Source of the DNA: Rhodocyclales bacterium
Lineage (GTDB): Bacteria > Pseudomonadota > Gammaproteobacteria > Burkholderiales > Rhodocyclaceae
Assembly: GCA_026399435.1 (NCBI GenBank)
Contig: JAPLQX010000032.1
Coordinates: 1 to 64,000 of the forward strand
Direction: 5' to 3'
DNA: 64,000 bases
Below, piece by piece: positions 9,534 through 19,916 of the stretch. How positions within the stretch are numbered: the first letter of the stretch is position 1; each line of letters opens with the position of its first letter. Under the pieces are notes generated by a model. It was not told the DNA's origin. It ran no database searches and saw nothing but the letters and a program-made list of their open reading frames with translations. The translations under genes were made by a program, and so were the position numbers.

Positions 9534-9923
9534 ATGGCAACCGCCAAGAGCAGCGCAAAAGCATCGCCCCCCAAGCGCCCGACACCCGCGGCAGGTACTG
9601 TTGCAGCCAAGGTCAAGCCGGCAACCAAAGTAGCGGCCAAACCGGAACCGGTAGCGAAAGCGGTTCCCAAGGCGGCCCCAAAAACAGCGTCGAAAGCAGC
9701 CCCGAAAGCCGCTCCCAAAGCTGTCCCGAAGGCGAAGACAGCGCCTTCACGCAGCGCGAAAGCGGCGGGTATCCCGTTGGAGCAGCGCAGGAACTACATC
9801 GAGATGGCCGCTTATTACATCGCCGAGCGGCGCGGCTTTACTCCGGGCAATCCGCTGGAAGACTGGGTGCAGGCCGAAGCCGAGATCGATCGCCTGCTGG
9901 CGGAAGGGCGCTTGGGCAAATAA
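9534..9923 (+). CDS. DUF2934 protein with histone H1-like Lys/Ala/Pro-rich N-terminus
   Basis: The 129-residue protein has two parts. Residues 1-78 are low complexity with repeated AxPKAA/PKAVPK units, like histone-H1 or AlgP-type DNA-binding tails. Residues 80-129 (RRNYIEMAAYYIAERRG, then NPLEDWVQAEAEIDRLL) match the DUF2934 pattern of a short helical domain. ATG 9534 is chosen because AGGAGGAGG lies just upstream; the frame extends further back without an RBS. DUF2934 genes are often found beside glycogen/GH13 genes, and here the gene sits between glk and glgB. Function is unknown; nucleoid association is inferred from the tail. Confidence 0.8.
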   Translation: MATAKSSAKASPPKRPTPAAGTVAAKVKPATKVAAKPEPVAKAVPKAAPKTASKAAPKAAPKAVPKAKTAPSRSAKAAGIPLEQRRNYIEMAAYYIAERRGFTPGNPLEDWVQAEAEIDRLLAEGRLGK

Positions 9924-9953
9924 AGGGGATAGTCGGGGACCGCCCGGCGCCGG

Positions 9954-12119
9954 TCAGGCCGGCAGCAACACCAGCGCCGCCAGCGGCGGCAGGGTCAGGG
10001 TGAGCGAGGCGGGAAAGCCCATCCAGGTCTGCGGCTCGGCGCTGACGCGGCCGTTGTTGCCCATGTCGCTGCCGCCATAGTGCGCCGAGTCGGTGTTGAT
10101 CCGCTCGAGGTAGTCCTGGGCCAGCGGTACGCCGAGGCGATAGTTGTGGCGCGGCACGGGAGTGAAGTTCAGCACGACCACCGCAACCCGGCCATCGCGC
10201 GAGCGGCGCAGCCAGCTCACCACCGATTGATCGGCGTCGTGGCAGTCGATCCACTGAAAACCTGCAGAGGAGAAGTCCAGTTCATGCAATGCAGGTTCGC
10301 TCACGTAAAGCTGGTTGAGCTCGCGCACCAGACTCTGCACACCGGAATGCAAGGGATATTGCAGCAGATGCCAGGGCAGTTCTTCGCCGGCACGCCATTC
10401 CCACGGCTGCCCGATCTCCGCGCCCATGAACTGCAGCTTCTTGCCCGGCGCCATCATCTGGTAGGCCAGCAGCAGGCGCAGGTTGGCAAAGCGTTGCCAT
10501 TCGTCGCCCGGCATCTTCCCCAGCAGGGAACTCTTGCCGTGCACCACTTCGTCGTGCGACAGGGGCAGCACGAAGTTCTCGGTGTAGGCATAGAGCTGGC
10601 CGAAGGTCAGCCGCTCGTGGTGGTAGCGCCGATGTATCGGATCGTGTTGCAAATACTCCAGCGTGTCGTTCATCCAGCCCATGTTCCATTTCATGGAGAA
10701 GCCCAGGCCGCCGAGCCAGGTCGGCCGCGACACCATCGGCCAGGCGGTAGACTCTTCGGCAATGGTCAGCGCGCCGGGGAAATCGGCATGCACCATTTCG
10801 TTCAGCTCGCGCAGGAAGGCAATGGCTTCGAGGTTCTCGCGTCCGCCATGGACGTTCGGCGTCCATTCGCCGGCCTTGCGCGAATAGTCGAGATAGATCA
10901 TCGAGGCGACGGCATCGACGCGCAAGCCGTCGATGTGGAATTCGGACAGCCAGTAGTAGGCCGAGGACAGCAGGAAGCTCCTGACTTCGTTGCGCCCGTA
11001 ATTGAAGACATGAGTGCCCCAGTCGGGATGCATCTTCTGCTTCGGGTCACTGTGCTCATAGAGCGCCGTGCCGTCGAAATGGGCCAGCGCCCAGTCATCG
11101 GCGGGAAAGTGGCCGGGGACCCAGTCGAGGATCACCCCGATGCCCGCCTGATGCAGGCTGTCGATCAGGAAGCGCAAGTCATCGGCGCTGCCGAAGCGCG
11201 AACTCGGCGCGAAGAAACCGGTGCATTGATAGCCCCAGGACTCGTCGAGCGGATGCTCCATCAGCGGCATGAATTCGACGTGGGTGTAGCCCTGCTCGAC
11301 AAGGTAGGGCACCAGCCGCGCCGCCAGATCGCGGTAGCTGTAGAAGCCGCGATCGGGATGGCGCATCCAGCTGCCCAGATGCATCTCGTAGGTCGTCATC
11401 GGCGCCGACAACCAGTCGCCGGTTTGGCCACTGCGGGCACGCGCCTGCATCCAGCCGCTGTCGTTCCAGCCATGGGTCGACTCGGGCGTCACGCAGCAGG
11501 CCGAGGCCGGACGCCGCTCGAAGCCGCGCGCATAGGGGTCGGTCTTGAGCCGCAGCGCGCCGCTGCCGCGCACGCGCAATTCGAAGCGATACAGGGCTCC
11601 GGCGGCGAGTTCGGGAATGAACAGTTCCCAGACACCGGAAGCGCCCAGGGTCGCCATGGGATGCACGCGGCCATCCCAGCCGTTGAAAGCGCCCACCACC
11701 GAAACCCGCTCGGCATTCGGCGCCCAGACGCGGAAGCAGATGCCGGCCACGCCATCGCGGCTTACTGCCAGCGCGCCGAGGGTACGCCAGGCCTGGCGCA
11801 AACGTCCGGCGTTGAACAGGTAGAGGTCATCAGCCGGCGGCTGCGGCGGAAAGGCATAGGGATCGTATTGCGTCACCCCATCGACATTCAGGCGCCACGG
11901 TCGGGGAGGCGGAGCGGCACCTTGCCACTCGAAGAGCGCCGTCCCGCTGCGTCGTTTCAGCGGCGCCCATTCGCCATTGGCCAGTCCCAGCGCGACCGAT
12001 TTCGCCTGTGGGTGGAACACCCGCAGACGCCAGCCGGCGCCGGTGGCATGAAGCCCCAGCACGGAAAACGGATCATGTTCGCGCGCTTCGATCAGCGCGG
12101 CGCAGGCGGAGTCGGGCAT
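9954..12119 (-). CDS. glgB: 1,4-alpha-glucan branching enzyme
   Basis: The 721-residue GH13 enzyme has the usual bacterial GlgB length. It introduces alpha-1,6 branches into glycogen. The N-terminal CBM48 region contains DPFSVLGLH. The catalytic residues are readable: nucleophile D402 in LRVDAV, acid/base E455 in IAEEST, and D523 in [11 protein letters not shown] 12119 ([17 protein letters not shown]) gives the canonical N-terminus; upstream in-frame starts run into the divergent promoter region. It is transcribed away from glgC, with a 63-bp gap to the leader ORF. Confidence 0.95.
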   Translation of the reverse strand: MPDSACAALIEAREHDPFSVLGLHATGAGWRLRVFHPQAKSVALGLANGEWAPLKRRSGTALFEWQGAAPPPRPWRLNVDGVTQYDPYAFPPQPPADDLYLFNAGRLRQAWRTLGALAVSRDGVAGICFRVWAPNAERVSVVGAFNGWDGRVHPMATLGASGVWELFIPELAAGALYRFELRVRGSGALRLKTDPYARGFERRPASACCVTPESTHGWNDSGWMQARARSGQTGDWLSAPMTTYEMHLGSWMRHPDRGFYSYRDLAARLVPYLVEQGYTHVEFMPLMEHPLDESWGYQCTGFFAPSSRFGSADDLRFLIDSLHQAGIGVILDWVPGHFPADDWALAHFDGTALYEHSDPKQKMHPDWGTHVFNYGRNEVRSFLLSSAYYWLSEFHIDGLRVDAVASMIYLDYSRKAGEWTPNVHGGRENLEAIAFLRELNEMVHADFPGALTIAEESTAWPMVSRPTWLGGLGFSMKWNMGWMNDTLEYLQHDPIHRRYHHERLTFGQLYAYTENFVLPLSHDEVVHGKSSLLGKMPGDEWQRFANLRLLLAYQMMAPGKKLQFMGAEIGQPWEWRAGEELPWHLLQYPLHSGVQSLVRELNQLYVSEPALHELDFSSAGFQWIDCHDADQSVVSWLRRSRDGRVAVVVLNFTPVPRHNYRLGVPLAQDYLERINTDSAHYGGSDMGNNGRVSAEPQTWMGFPASLTLTLPPLAALVLLPA

Positions 12120-12182
12120 AGGTATATATTCGAAGAGTTTTTTTGCTATCGTGCGGATTGTAGCCGGAACGGAGAAATCACC

Positions 12183-12254
12183 ATGCAATTGACCGGAAAA
12201 CAGGGCGGCCATCATCACCATCAACACGCTGCCGGGAAGAGAGGGCGTCCATGA
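12183..12254 (+). CDS. putative 23-residue His-rich leader peptide upstream of glgC
   Basis: The [23 protein letters not shown] (first 20 residues) is preceded by GGAG eight bases upstream of ATG. Its TGA overlaps the glgC start as ATGA (12251-12254). The strong RBS and perfect coupling geometry suggest it is translated. Five His in six residues hint at a leader or attenuation role, or a metal-binding peptide. It could also be fortuitous, with glgC translated independently. It is too short for family assignment. Confidence 0.45.
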   Translation: MQLTGKQGGHHHHQHAAGKRGRP

Positions 12255-13510
12255 ATGTAAGCGAGCTCACCCGCAACAGCTTCGGCATCGTGCTGGCCGG
12301 CGGTCGCGGCAGCCGCCTGATGCAGCTGACCGACTGGCGCTCGAAGCCGGCGGTTCCTTTCGGCGGGAAATTCCGCATCATCGACTTCACCCTGTCCAAT
12401 TGCGTCAATTCCGGCATCCGCAAGATCGGCGTCGCCACTCAGTACAAGGCGCAGAGCCTGATCCAGCACTTGCAGCGCGGCTGGAGTTTTCTCGACGGCC
12501 GCTTTCATGAGTTCATCGACATCCTGCCGGCGCAGCAACAGGTCAGCGAGGACTGGTACCAGGGGACGGCCGATGCCGTATTCCAGAATCTGGACCTGAT
12601 TCGACGCAGCCGGCCCAAGTACGTGCTGGTGCTTTCCGGCGATCACGTCTACAAGATGAACTACGCGCGCATGCTGTCCGAGCATGTGGAGCGGCAGGCC
12701 GATCTCAGCGTGGCCTGCATCGATGTGCCGCTGGCTGAGGCCAGCGGCTTCGGCGTCATGCACGTCGGCGACACCCAGCGGATCGAAGCTTTCGTCGAAA
12801 AGCCGGCCAATCCGCCGCCGATGCCCAATCGACCCGACCGCGCGCTGGCCAGCATGGGAGTCTATGTATTCAACGCCGACTTCCTTTATGAGCAGCTGAT
12901 CCGCGACCACGACGACCCCGGCTCATCCCACGACTTCGGCAAGGACGTGATTCCGCATTGCGTAGAGCGCTATCGCGCGTTCGCCCACAACTTCGCCAGC
13001 TCCTGCGTCGGCATGGACAGCAGCGGGATTCCCTACTGGCGCGATGCCGGCACCATCGACGCCTACTGGGAGGCCAACATGGAGCTGACCAAGGTCACCC
13101 CGGAACTCAATCTTTATGACGACGACTGGCCGATCTGGACCCACCAGGAGCAGTTGCCGCCGGCCAAGTTCGTCTTCGACGACGAAGGCAGGCGCGGCAT
13201 GGCGGTCGATTCACTGGTCTCGGGCGGCGACATCATCAGCGGCGCCATCGTGCGCAAGTCGCTGCTGTTCTCCCGCGTGCACATTCACAGCTACGCGGAG
13301 ATCGCGGAGTCGGTGATCCTGCCCAATGTGCACATCGGCCGCCATGCCAAGCTGCGCCGGGTGGTCATGGACAAGCACTGCCGGGTTCCCGAAGGCATGC
13401 TGATCGGTTACGATAGGGCAGCCGACCGCCAGCGCTTCCACGTCACCGAGAACGGCATCACCCTGGTGACGCCGGAAATGCTCGGCCAGCAGGCGCACCA
13501 CATCCGTTAG
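12251..13510 (+). CDS. glgC: glucose-1-phosphate adenylyltransferase
   Basis: The 419-residue ADP-glucose pyrophosphorylase catalyses the committed, allosterically controlled step of glycogen synthesis. The nucleotide-binding start [20 protein letters not shown], the [11 protein letters not shown] loop, [11 protein letters not shown] and the substrate segment [12 protein letters not shown] are present, followed by a C-terminal left-handed beta-helix region ([19 protein letters not shown]). It is the first enzyme gene of the plus-strand glycogen run and is coupled to the upstream leader ORF by an ATGA overlap. Confidence 0.96.
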   Translation: MNVSELTRNSFGIVLAGGRGSRLMQLTDWRSKPAVPFGGKFRIIDFTLSNCVNSGIRKIGVATQYKAQSLIQHLQRGWSFLDGRFHEFIDILPAQQQVSEDWYQGTADAVFQNLDLIRRSRPKYVLVLSGDHVYKMNYARMLSEHVERQADLSVACIDVPLAEASGFGVMHVGDTQRIEAFVEKPANPPPMPNRPDRALASMGVYVFNADFLYEQLIRDHDDPGSSHDFGKDVIPHCVERYRAFAHNFASSCVGMDSSGIPYWRDAGTIDAYWEANMELTKVTPELNLYDDDWPIWTHQEQLPPAKFVFDDEGRRGMAVDSLVSGGDIISGAIVRKSLLFSRVHIHSYAEIAESVILPNVHIGRHAKLRRVVMDKHCRVPEGMLIGYDRAADRQRFHVTENGITLVTPEMLGQQAHHIR

Positions 13511-13529
13511 GCAAGCTGCGATTCCGGCA

Positions 13530-15272
13530 ATGAAAACCCTCGACCTCGTCTTTCTCTGGCACATGCACCAGCCGGACTATCGCGACCACGGCGCGACAAG
13601 AGTTCCCGAAGGGACGCAGAGCGCTGGCGCTGGCGGTATGGCGCCGGGCGAGTTCGTCCTGCCCTGGGTCTACCTGCACGCGATGAAGGACTACGTCGAC
13701 ATGGCGGCGCACCTGGAACGCCACCCGCTGATGCGCTGCGTGGTGAATTTCGTGCCGGTGCTGCTCGAACAGATCGAGGACTACGCGCAGCAATTCGCCA
13801 GCGGCGAGTTCCGCGACCCGCTGCTGCGCATGCTGGCCACGCCCGACCTGGAACGCATCAGCGAAGCGGACCGGCGCCTGCTGCTGACTACCTGTTTCCG
13901 CAGCAACCACACCACCATGCTGGCGCCCTTCCCCCACTACAAGCGCCTGCACGACATCTACCTGCTGCTCAGCCATGAAACCGAAACGGCCTACAGCTAT
14001 CTCTCCGGGGCCTACTTCTCCGACCTCGTGACCTGGTACCACCTGGCGTGGACCGGCGAGACCGAGCGCCGCCGCAATCCGCTGCTGGTCAGGCTGATGA
14101 GCCAGGGCGAAGGCTATGACGCCAATGACCGGCAGCAACTGCTGGCCAGCATCGGCGAGTTGATCGCCGGACTGATCCCGCGCTGGCGCGCGCTGGCCGC
14201 ACGCGGCCAGGTCGAGCTCTCGGCGACACCGCAAACGCATCCGCTGTCGCCGCTCATGCTCGACTTCCGGGTTGCGCGCGAAAGCCTGCCGGACGCGGCG
14301 CTGCCTTTCTCCTCCGCCTACCCCGGCGGACGCAGCCGCGTCGTCAGCCAGATCGACGCGGCGCGGACCAGCCACGCCAGGCGTTTCGGCGCGCCGCCGG
14401 CCGGCATGTGGCCCGCCGAGGGCGCGATCTCCGAGGACTTCGTCAAATATCTGGCCGCGGCCGGCTGCGGCTGGATCGCCAGCGGCGAAGGTGTGCTGAG
14501 GAACAGCCTCACCGCCAGCCACATCACGGACCCGCATGCCGCCTACCATCCATGGCGGCTGGAAAAGGCACCGGGGCTGACGCTGTTCTTCCGCGACGAG
14601 CGGCTCTCGGACCTGATCGGCTTCGACTACGCAAAATGGCACGGCCGCGACGCCGCACAGCACCTCGTGCTCCAGCTGGAGGCCATTCTCGATGCGGCTA
14701 CCGAGAACGAAACACCCGTGGTCAGCATTATTCTCGACGGCGAAAATGCGTGGGAGCACTATCCCTACAACGGCTATTACTTCTTCGACGACCTCTACGG
14801 CCTGCTTGCCGAACATCCGCGCATCCGCACCCGGACCTACTCCGACCTGCTGGCGCAGGAACAGACTCCGGTCGCCACCGTGCTGCCGAAGCTGACAGCG
14901 GGCAGTTGGGTCTATGGCACGCTGTCGACCTGGATCGGCGATCAGGCGAAGAACCGCGCCTGGGATCTGCTGTGCGAGGCCAAACAGAGCTGCGACCGGG
15001 TCCTTGCCAGCAGACGGCTCGATGCCGCCCAGGTCGCCGCCGTCGAGGCGCAGTTGGCCATCTGCGAAAGCTCCGACTGGTTCTGGTGGTTCGGCGACTA
15101 CAACCCGTCCGCCGCCGTTGCCAGCTTCGACAACCTTTACCGGCGCAATCTGGCGCGGCTCTACCGCTTGCTGCAACTGGAACCGCCGCCGCAGCTCGAA
15201 ATCCCCATCTGCGCGGGTTCCTCAACCGCCGCAGGCGGTTCCATGCGTCGCGCCACCGTTTCACAATCCTGA
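13530..15272 (+). CDS. glycoside hydrolase family 57 enzyme (alpha-amylase/glucanotransferase type)
   Basis: The 580-residue protein belongs to GH57. The starting motif LVFLWHMHQPDYRDH, the nucleophile-bearing GMWPAEGAIS (Glu) and SIILDGENAWEHYP (likely acid/base Asp) correspond to conserved GH57 regions. It acts on alpha-1,4 or alpha-1,6 glucans; amylase versus amylopullulanase versus transferase activity cannot be decided here. Residues ~25-43 contain a stretch (RVPEGTQSAGAGGMAPG) between DHGA and EFVLPWVYLH that looks inserted and partly resembles a local repeat. The gene starts 20 bp after glgC and is followed by a second GH57 gene. Confidence 0.85.
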   Translation: MKTLDLVFLWHMHQPDYRDHGATRVPEGTQSAGAGGMAPGEFVLPWVYLHAMKDYVDMAAHLERHPLMRCVVNFVPVLLEQIEDYAQQFASGEFRDPLLRMLATPDLERISEADRRLLLTTCFRSNHTTMLAPFPHYKRLHDIYLLLSHETETAYSYLSGAYFSDLVTWYHLAWTGETERRRNPLLVRLMSQGEGYDANDRQQLLASIGELIAGLIPRWRALAARGQVELSATPQTHPLSPLMLDFRVARESLPDAALPFSSAYPGGRSRVVSQIDAARTSHARRFGAPPAGMWPAEGAISEDFVKYLAAAGCGWIASGEGVLRNSLTASHITDPHAAYHPWRLEKAPGLTLFFRDERLSDLIGFDYAKWHGRDAAQHLVLQLEAILDAATENETPVVSIILDGENAWEHYPYNGYYFFDDLYGLLAEHPRIRTRTYSDLLAQEQTPVATVLPKLTAGSWVYGTLSTWIGDQAKNRAWDLLCEAKQSCDRVLASRRLDAAQVAAVEAQLAICESSDWFWWFGDYNPSAAVASFDNLYRRNLARLYRLLQLEPPPQLEIPICAGSSTAAGGSMRRATVSQS

Positions 15273-15280
15273 CTTCATTT

Positions 15281-17302
15281 ATGTCCATCAGCCTCCTGTT
15301 CGGGGTTCACGCCCACCAGCCCGTCGGCAATTTCCCCGCCGTCATCGATGACGCCCACATCCGCAGCTACGGCATGTTCCTGCGCGTGATGGAGCGCTAT
15401 CCGGAGTTCCGCTTCAGCGTGCATTTTTCCGGCTGGTTGCTCGACGTCCTGTTCGAGCGCTTCCCCGACGACATGGCGCGCCTCACGGCGATGACCCGCA
15501 GGGGACAAGTCGAGTGGTTCGGCTCCGGTGACTGCGAGCCGGTGCTGGCCGCGATTCCGCACCGCGACCGGGTGACGCAGATCGCCACGCTGTCTGACAA
15601 GATCGAGCGCCGTTTCGGCGTCCGCCCCGCGGGTGCATGGCTGACCGAAAGGGTCTGGGAATCCTCGGTGGTGCCAGCGCTGGTGGAAACCGGAATCCGC
15701 TATGTCGCGGTCGACGACTACCACTTTCTGTGTGCCGGCGAAGACGGCGCACAACTCGACAGTTTCTACACCACCGAAGAAGACGGCCGCAACCTCGACC
15801 TGTTTCCGATATCCGAAGCGGCACGCTACCGGCTGCCATTTTCGCCGGCCGCCGAGGCCGTCGCCTGGCTGGAGGATCTGGCCCGAGCCGGCCATCGCGC
15901 GTCGATCTATTTCGACGACATCGAAAAGTTCGGCATCTGGCCGGAGACCTACGAATGGGTCTTCGAAAAAGGCTGGCTGACGCAGTTTGTCGAAGGCGTA
16001 CTGACCTCACCCCTGATTCGTACCGACACATTTGCCGACTATCACGCCCGCGAGAAGACACGCGGCATCGTCTACCTGCCGACCACTTCCTACATCGAGA
16101 TGAACGAATGGACGCTGCCCGCACCACGCGCCGCGGCCTATCACGCCCTGATCGAAGCCGAAAAAGCGGCGGGCCGCTTCGAGGCCCACAAGCCCTTCCT
16201 GCGCGGCGGCATCTGGCGCAACTTCATGTCGCGCTATCCGGAAGCCAACTGGATGCACAAGCGCATGCTGGGCGCCTCGCAGCAGCTGGCGACGCTGACC
16301 CCGGCACAACGCAGTCCCTCCATGCAGGAGCACCTGCACCGGGCACAGGCCAACGACGCCTACTGGCACGGGCTGTTCGGCGGCCTCTATTTGCCTCACC
16401 TGCGCCGTGCCGTATGGAACAACCTGCTGGCGCTTGAAGCGGAGTTGGCGTCCCTTGCACCGCCCCTTGCCTGTGAAGAGGCCGATCTGGACCACGACGG
16501 CTGCCTCGAACTGGCCCTGCGCAACAGGTTTTTGCAGGCCTTTGTCCGTGACGACGGCAACGCCGCGCTGGTGGAACTTTCGAGTCTGACGCTGGCGCAC
16601 AACTTCGGCGACACGCTGCGCGCCTATGCCGAGGCCTACCACGCCAAGATCGATCAGGCGCAGGCCGCGCACGCCGCGCAGGAAGCGGGCGAAGGCATTA
16701 CCTCGGCCCATGACCGCGTCGCCTTCCTCCACGCCATCGTGCCGGAGGATGCGGCAGCCGACACCCGTCCGCGGGGAATTTTCCTGGAACGAATAGGTAA
16801 CCCCGGCAGCCCTGAAGGCATACTGATGGCGCTCGACAGCTACCGCGCCGGCGACCAGCAAGGTAGCTGGGTCGAAAGTGGCGAAGGCTGGCGCCTGACG
16901 AAGACTTACCGCCTGGAGGGCGACCTGCTGAGCGTCGTCTTCCGTGCCGAGGGCAACCGGTTGCCGGCCCTGATCGAAACCGAACTCAACCTCGCCCTGC
17001 CCAGCTGCGACGGCTTCGGCGGCCGCTATGTGCTTGCCGGCGGCAGCATTCCCGGCGGCTTCGGCCACGAACTGGAGCTCGATGGCTTGCTGCGGATCAC
17101 CCTGGAAGACAGCGAACTGGGCGGCGCCCTGCAGATCGAAGCCGCGCAGCCGGTGCAGTTCAAGGCAAGGCCGCATCGCACGGTTTCCCAATCCGAAGCC
17201 GGCTTCGAGAAAATCATGCAAGCCGTCTGCATTACGTTCGCCTGGTCGCCGGCCTCCGGCCTCGATCAGCGCATCACGCTCAGGGTGACTCCTGCGTCGT
17301 AG
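15281..17302 (+). CDS. GH57 4-alpha-glucanotransferase-like enzyme
   Basis: The 673-residue protein resembles the Thermococcus-type 4-alpha-glucanotransferase group. It starts ISLLFGVHAHQPVGNF and has AWLTERVWE, where E123 matches the number of the known Thermococcus litoralis nucleophile. YFDDIEKFGIWPETYEW carries D212/D213, the likely acid/base region. The C-terminal half contains beta-sandwich-like domains typical of this group. It would trim or rearrange maltodextrins, a MalQ-like job, and no malQ is seen in the cluster. ATG 15281 lies 8 bp after the first GH57 stop; the same frame is open far upstream within that gene but only as a shadow. Confidence 0.88.
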   Translation: MSISLLFGVHAHQPVGNFPAVIDDAHIRSYGMFLRVMERYPEFRFSVHFSGWLLDVLFERFPDDMARLTAMTRRGQVEWFGSGDCEPVLAAIPHRDRVTQIATLSDKIERRFGVRPAGAWLTERVWESSVVPALVETGIRYVAVDDYHFLCAGEDGAQLDSFYTTEEDGRNLDLFPISEAARYRLPFSPAAEAVAWLEDLARAGHRASIYFDDIEKFGIWPETYEWVFEKGWLTQFVEGVLTSPLIRTDTFADYHAREKTRGIVYLPTTSYIEMNEWTLPAPRAAAYHALIEAEKAAGRFEAHKPFLRGGIWRNFMSRYPEANWMHKRMLGASQQLATLTPAQRSPSMQEHLHRAQANDAYWHGLFGGLYLPHLRRAVWNNLLALEAELASLAPPLACEEADLDHDGCLELALRNRFLQAFVRDDGNAALVELSSLTLAHNFGDTLRAYAEAYHAKIDQAQAAHAAQEAGEGITSAHDRVAFLHAIVPEDAAADTRPRGIFLERIGNPGSPEGILMALDSYRAGDQQGSWVESGEGWRLTKTYRLEGDLLSVVFRAEGNRLPALIETELNLALPSCDGFGGRYVLAGGSIPGGFGHELELDGLLRITLEDSELGGALQIEAAQPVQFKARPHRTVSQSEAGFEKIMQAVCITFAWSPASGLDQRITLRVTPAS

Positions 17303-17353
17303 AATTGCCACGCAGAGTCATTCACCACTTTCACCTCCCCGCAGCCAACCATC

Positions 17354-19906
17354 ATGCCCGGCACCCGCTACCAACTCGAAGTCAATCCCGCGATTCCGCC
17401 ACGCCTCGCGCGTCTCGAAGAACTCACCAACAATCTCTGGTACAGCTGGGACCGGCCGACCCGTTCCCTGTTCGCACGGCTGAGTCCGGGTTTGTGGCGC
17501 GCGGTGCACTACAGCCCCAAGGCCTTTCTCAAGCGCGTCGACCAGAAGAAGGTCAAGGAGGCCGCCGAGGATCCGGTATTTCTCGGCACGATGAACCGGG
17601 TGCTGTCTGCCTATGATTCCTATCTCGCGGAACCCCGACTGGAACTGCCGGGCAAGCCGCCGCTGCAGGAAAACGACCTGGTCGCCTATTTCTGTGCCGA
17701 GTTCGGCTTTCATGAAAGCCTGCCGATCTACTCGGGAGGCCTCGGCATTCTCGCCGGCGACCATTGCAAGGGCGCCTCCGACCTGCACCTGCCCTTCGTC
17801 GCCGTCGGCCTGCTCTACCGGCAAGGCTATTTCCGCCAGACCATCGACCGCGACGGCAACCAGACCGCGCATTACGGCGACAATGACTTCGATGACATGC
17901 CGATCGAACCGGTGCATGCCGAAGACGGCCGCGAGCTGCGCATCGGCGTGGATTTTCCCGGCCGCACGGTGTGGGCGAGGATCTGGCGGGCACGCGTCGG
18001 CACCAACTGCCTCTATCTGCTCGATACCGATCTGGAGGAAAACAGCGAGGCCGACCGCGGCATCCTGCACCAGCTATACGGCGGCGACCGGCGCACGCGC
18101 ATCGAGCAGGAAATCCTGCTCGGCGTCGGTGGCGTGCGCGCCCTCAACGCGCTCCGGCTGAGTCCGACCGTCTGGCACATCAACGAAGGGCATGCCGCAT
18201 TCCTGGTGCTGGAACGCATTCGCCACCTGGTCGGCCAGAACATGCCCTTCGCCGCTGCGCTCGAAGCGGCCGCCGCCAACACGGTATTCACCACGCACAC
18301 GGCGGTGCCCGCCGGTCATGACCACTTCGCCGACGACATGGTGATGCACTACTTCGGCGACTTCTGCAAGGCGGTCGGCCTCGATCGCGATGGCCTGCTC
18401 GGCATCGGCCGCGTCGGCGACGCCAGCGAGTTCAACATGACGGCGCTGGCCGTGCGCGGCTCACGCTTTCACAACGGCGTCTCGCGCATTCATGGCGAGG
18501 TTTCCTCGCGCATCTGCGCCGACATGTGGCCGCAGGTCACCCCCTACGAGAACCCGATGGATTACGTCACCAATTCGGTGCATGTACCGACGTTTCTCGC
18601 GACCGACTGGCACGAGACTTTCGACCGCCATCTCGGCCTCGGCTGGCAGCATCGCCTCACCGATCAAAGCTGCTGGGACGGCGTACATCGCATCCCGGAC
18701 CAGATTTTCTGGAGCATCCGCCAGTCGCTCAAGGCCCAGTTGCTGCACCTGGTGCACAGCCGGGTACGCGCACAGCATATGCGCAACCAGGGTTCGGAGG
18801 CGCACCTGGATCGGGTGCTGCGCGGCGCCGACCCGACCAATCCCACGGTGCTCACCATCGGCTTCGCCCGGCGTTTCGCCACCTACAAGCGCGCCGCGCT
18901 GCTGTTCAACGATCTCGACTGGCTGCGCGAAATCATGTCCGATGCGCAGCGTCCGGTGCTGTTCATCTTTGCCGGCAAGGCGCATCCGGCAGACGAACCG
19001 GGGCGGCAACTGATCCGGCAGATCGCCGAGCTCTCGCGTCAGCGCGAGTTCGAAGGCCGCATCCTTCTGGTCGAGGGTTATGACCTGCACCTCGCCCGGC
19101 GCATGGTGGCCGGGGTCGACGTCTGGCTCAACAACCCGATCTATCCGCTGGAAGCCTCCGGTACCTCGGGGATCAAGGCCGCGATCAACGGCGCCATCAA
19201 CCTGTCGGTACTCGACGGCTGGTGGGGCGAAGGCTACGACGGCAAGAACGGCTGGGCGATCAAGCCGGCGGCCGACGGCCTCGATCCCGCCCAGCGCGAC
19301 GCCGACGAGGCGCGCACCTTGTACGAGCTGCTCCAGGACAGCGTCATACCGATGTACTACCGCAACACCTCGCTTGGCTATTCCCCGGAATGGGTGAAGA
19401 TGGCCAAGCAGTCGATCGCCTCCGTCATGCCCCGCTTCAACATGCAGCGCATGGTGAGCGACTATGCCGACAAGTTCTATTCGCGGGCCGCGGAGCAGTG
19501 GCGCCGGTACTCGGTTGACGGCTTTTCCGGCGCACGCCAGCTCGCGGAATGGAAAGCACGGATACGCGCTGCCTGGCCCGGCATTCGCCTGCGCCGCATC
19601 AATCAGGCCGTGCCGCGCATCCGCTACGGCGAGACCCTGCACTTCGCCATCGGCGTCCAGCTGGATGGTCTGACGCCGAATGACCTGACGGTCGAACTGG
19701 TGTTCACCCGTCCCGGCGAACCGACATCGGCCGCAGCCCGGCGCTATGAGCTGCTTTATGAGCGCCCGCTGGACGGTGGCGAGCACCGCTTCTCGCGCGA
19801 ACTGACGCCCGATCAGTGCGGAAAGATGGAGTACCGCGTGAGAGTGTTTCCGACGCACGAGTTGCTGACCCATCCCTTCGAGATGGGCATGACCATCTGG
19901 CTGTGA
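17354..19906 (+). CDS. glgP: alpha-glucan phosphorylase (DUF3417-type)
   Basis: The 850-residue GT35 protein degrades alpha-1,4 glucan to glucose-1-phosphate. It has the extra N-terminal DUF3417 segment (NLWYSWDRPTRSLFARL, about residues 30-46) of the archaeal/Thermotoga-like short phosphorylases rather than the E. coli GlgP architecture. The core includes EFGFHESLPIYSGGLG and the PLP site SGTSGIKAAINGA with K608. The position after two GH57 genes and before pgi fits a glycogen mobilisation unit. Confidence 0.92.
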   Translation: MPGTRYQLEVNPAIPPRLARLEELTNNLWYSWDRPTRSLFARLSPGLWRAVHYSPKAFLKRVDQKKVKEAAEDPVFLGTMNRVLSAYDSYLAEPRLELPGKPPLQENDLVAYFCAEFGFHESLPIYSGGLGILAGDHCKGASDLHLPFVAVGLLYRQGYFRQTIDRDGNQTAHYGDNDFDDMPIEPVHAEDGRELRIGVDFPGRTVWARIWRARVGTNCLYLLDTDLEENSEADRGILHQLYGGDRRTRIEQEILLGVGGVRALNALRLSPTVWHINEGHAAFLVLERIRHLVGQNMPFAAALEAAAANTVFTTHTAVPAGHDHFADDMVMHYFGDFCKAVGLDRDGLLGIGRVGDASEFNMTALAVRGSRFHNGVSRIHGEVSSRICADMWPQVTPYENPMDYVTNSVHVPTFLATDWHETFDRHLGLGWQHRLTDQSCWDGVHRIPDQIFWSIRQSLKAQLLHLVHSRVRAQHMRNQGSEAHLDRVLRGADPTNPTVLTIGFARRFATYKRAALLFNDLDWLREIMSDAQRPVLFIFAGKAHPADEPGRQLIRQIAELSRQREFEGRILLVEGYDLHLARRMVAGVDVWLNNPIYPLEASGTSGIKAAINGAINLSVLDGWWGEGYDGKNGWAIKPAADGLDPAQRDADEARTLYELLQDSVIPMYYRNTSLGYSPEWVKMAKQSIASVMPRFNMQRMVSDYADKFYSRAAEQWRRYSVDGFSGARQLAEWKARIRAAWPGIRLRRINQAVPRIRYGETLHFAIGVQLDGLTPNDLTVELVFTRPGEPTSAAARRYELLYERPLDGGEHRFSRELTPDQCGKMEYRVRVFPTHELLTHPFEMGMTIWL

Positions 19907-19916
19907 GCGGCGGCGA

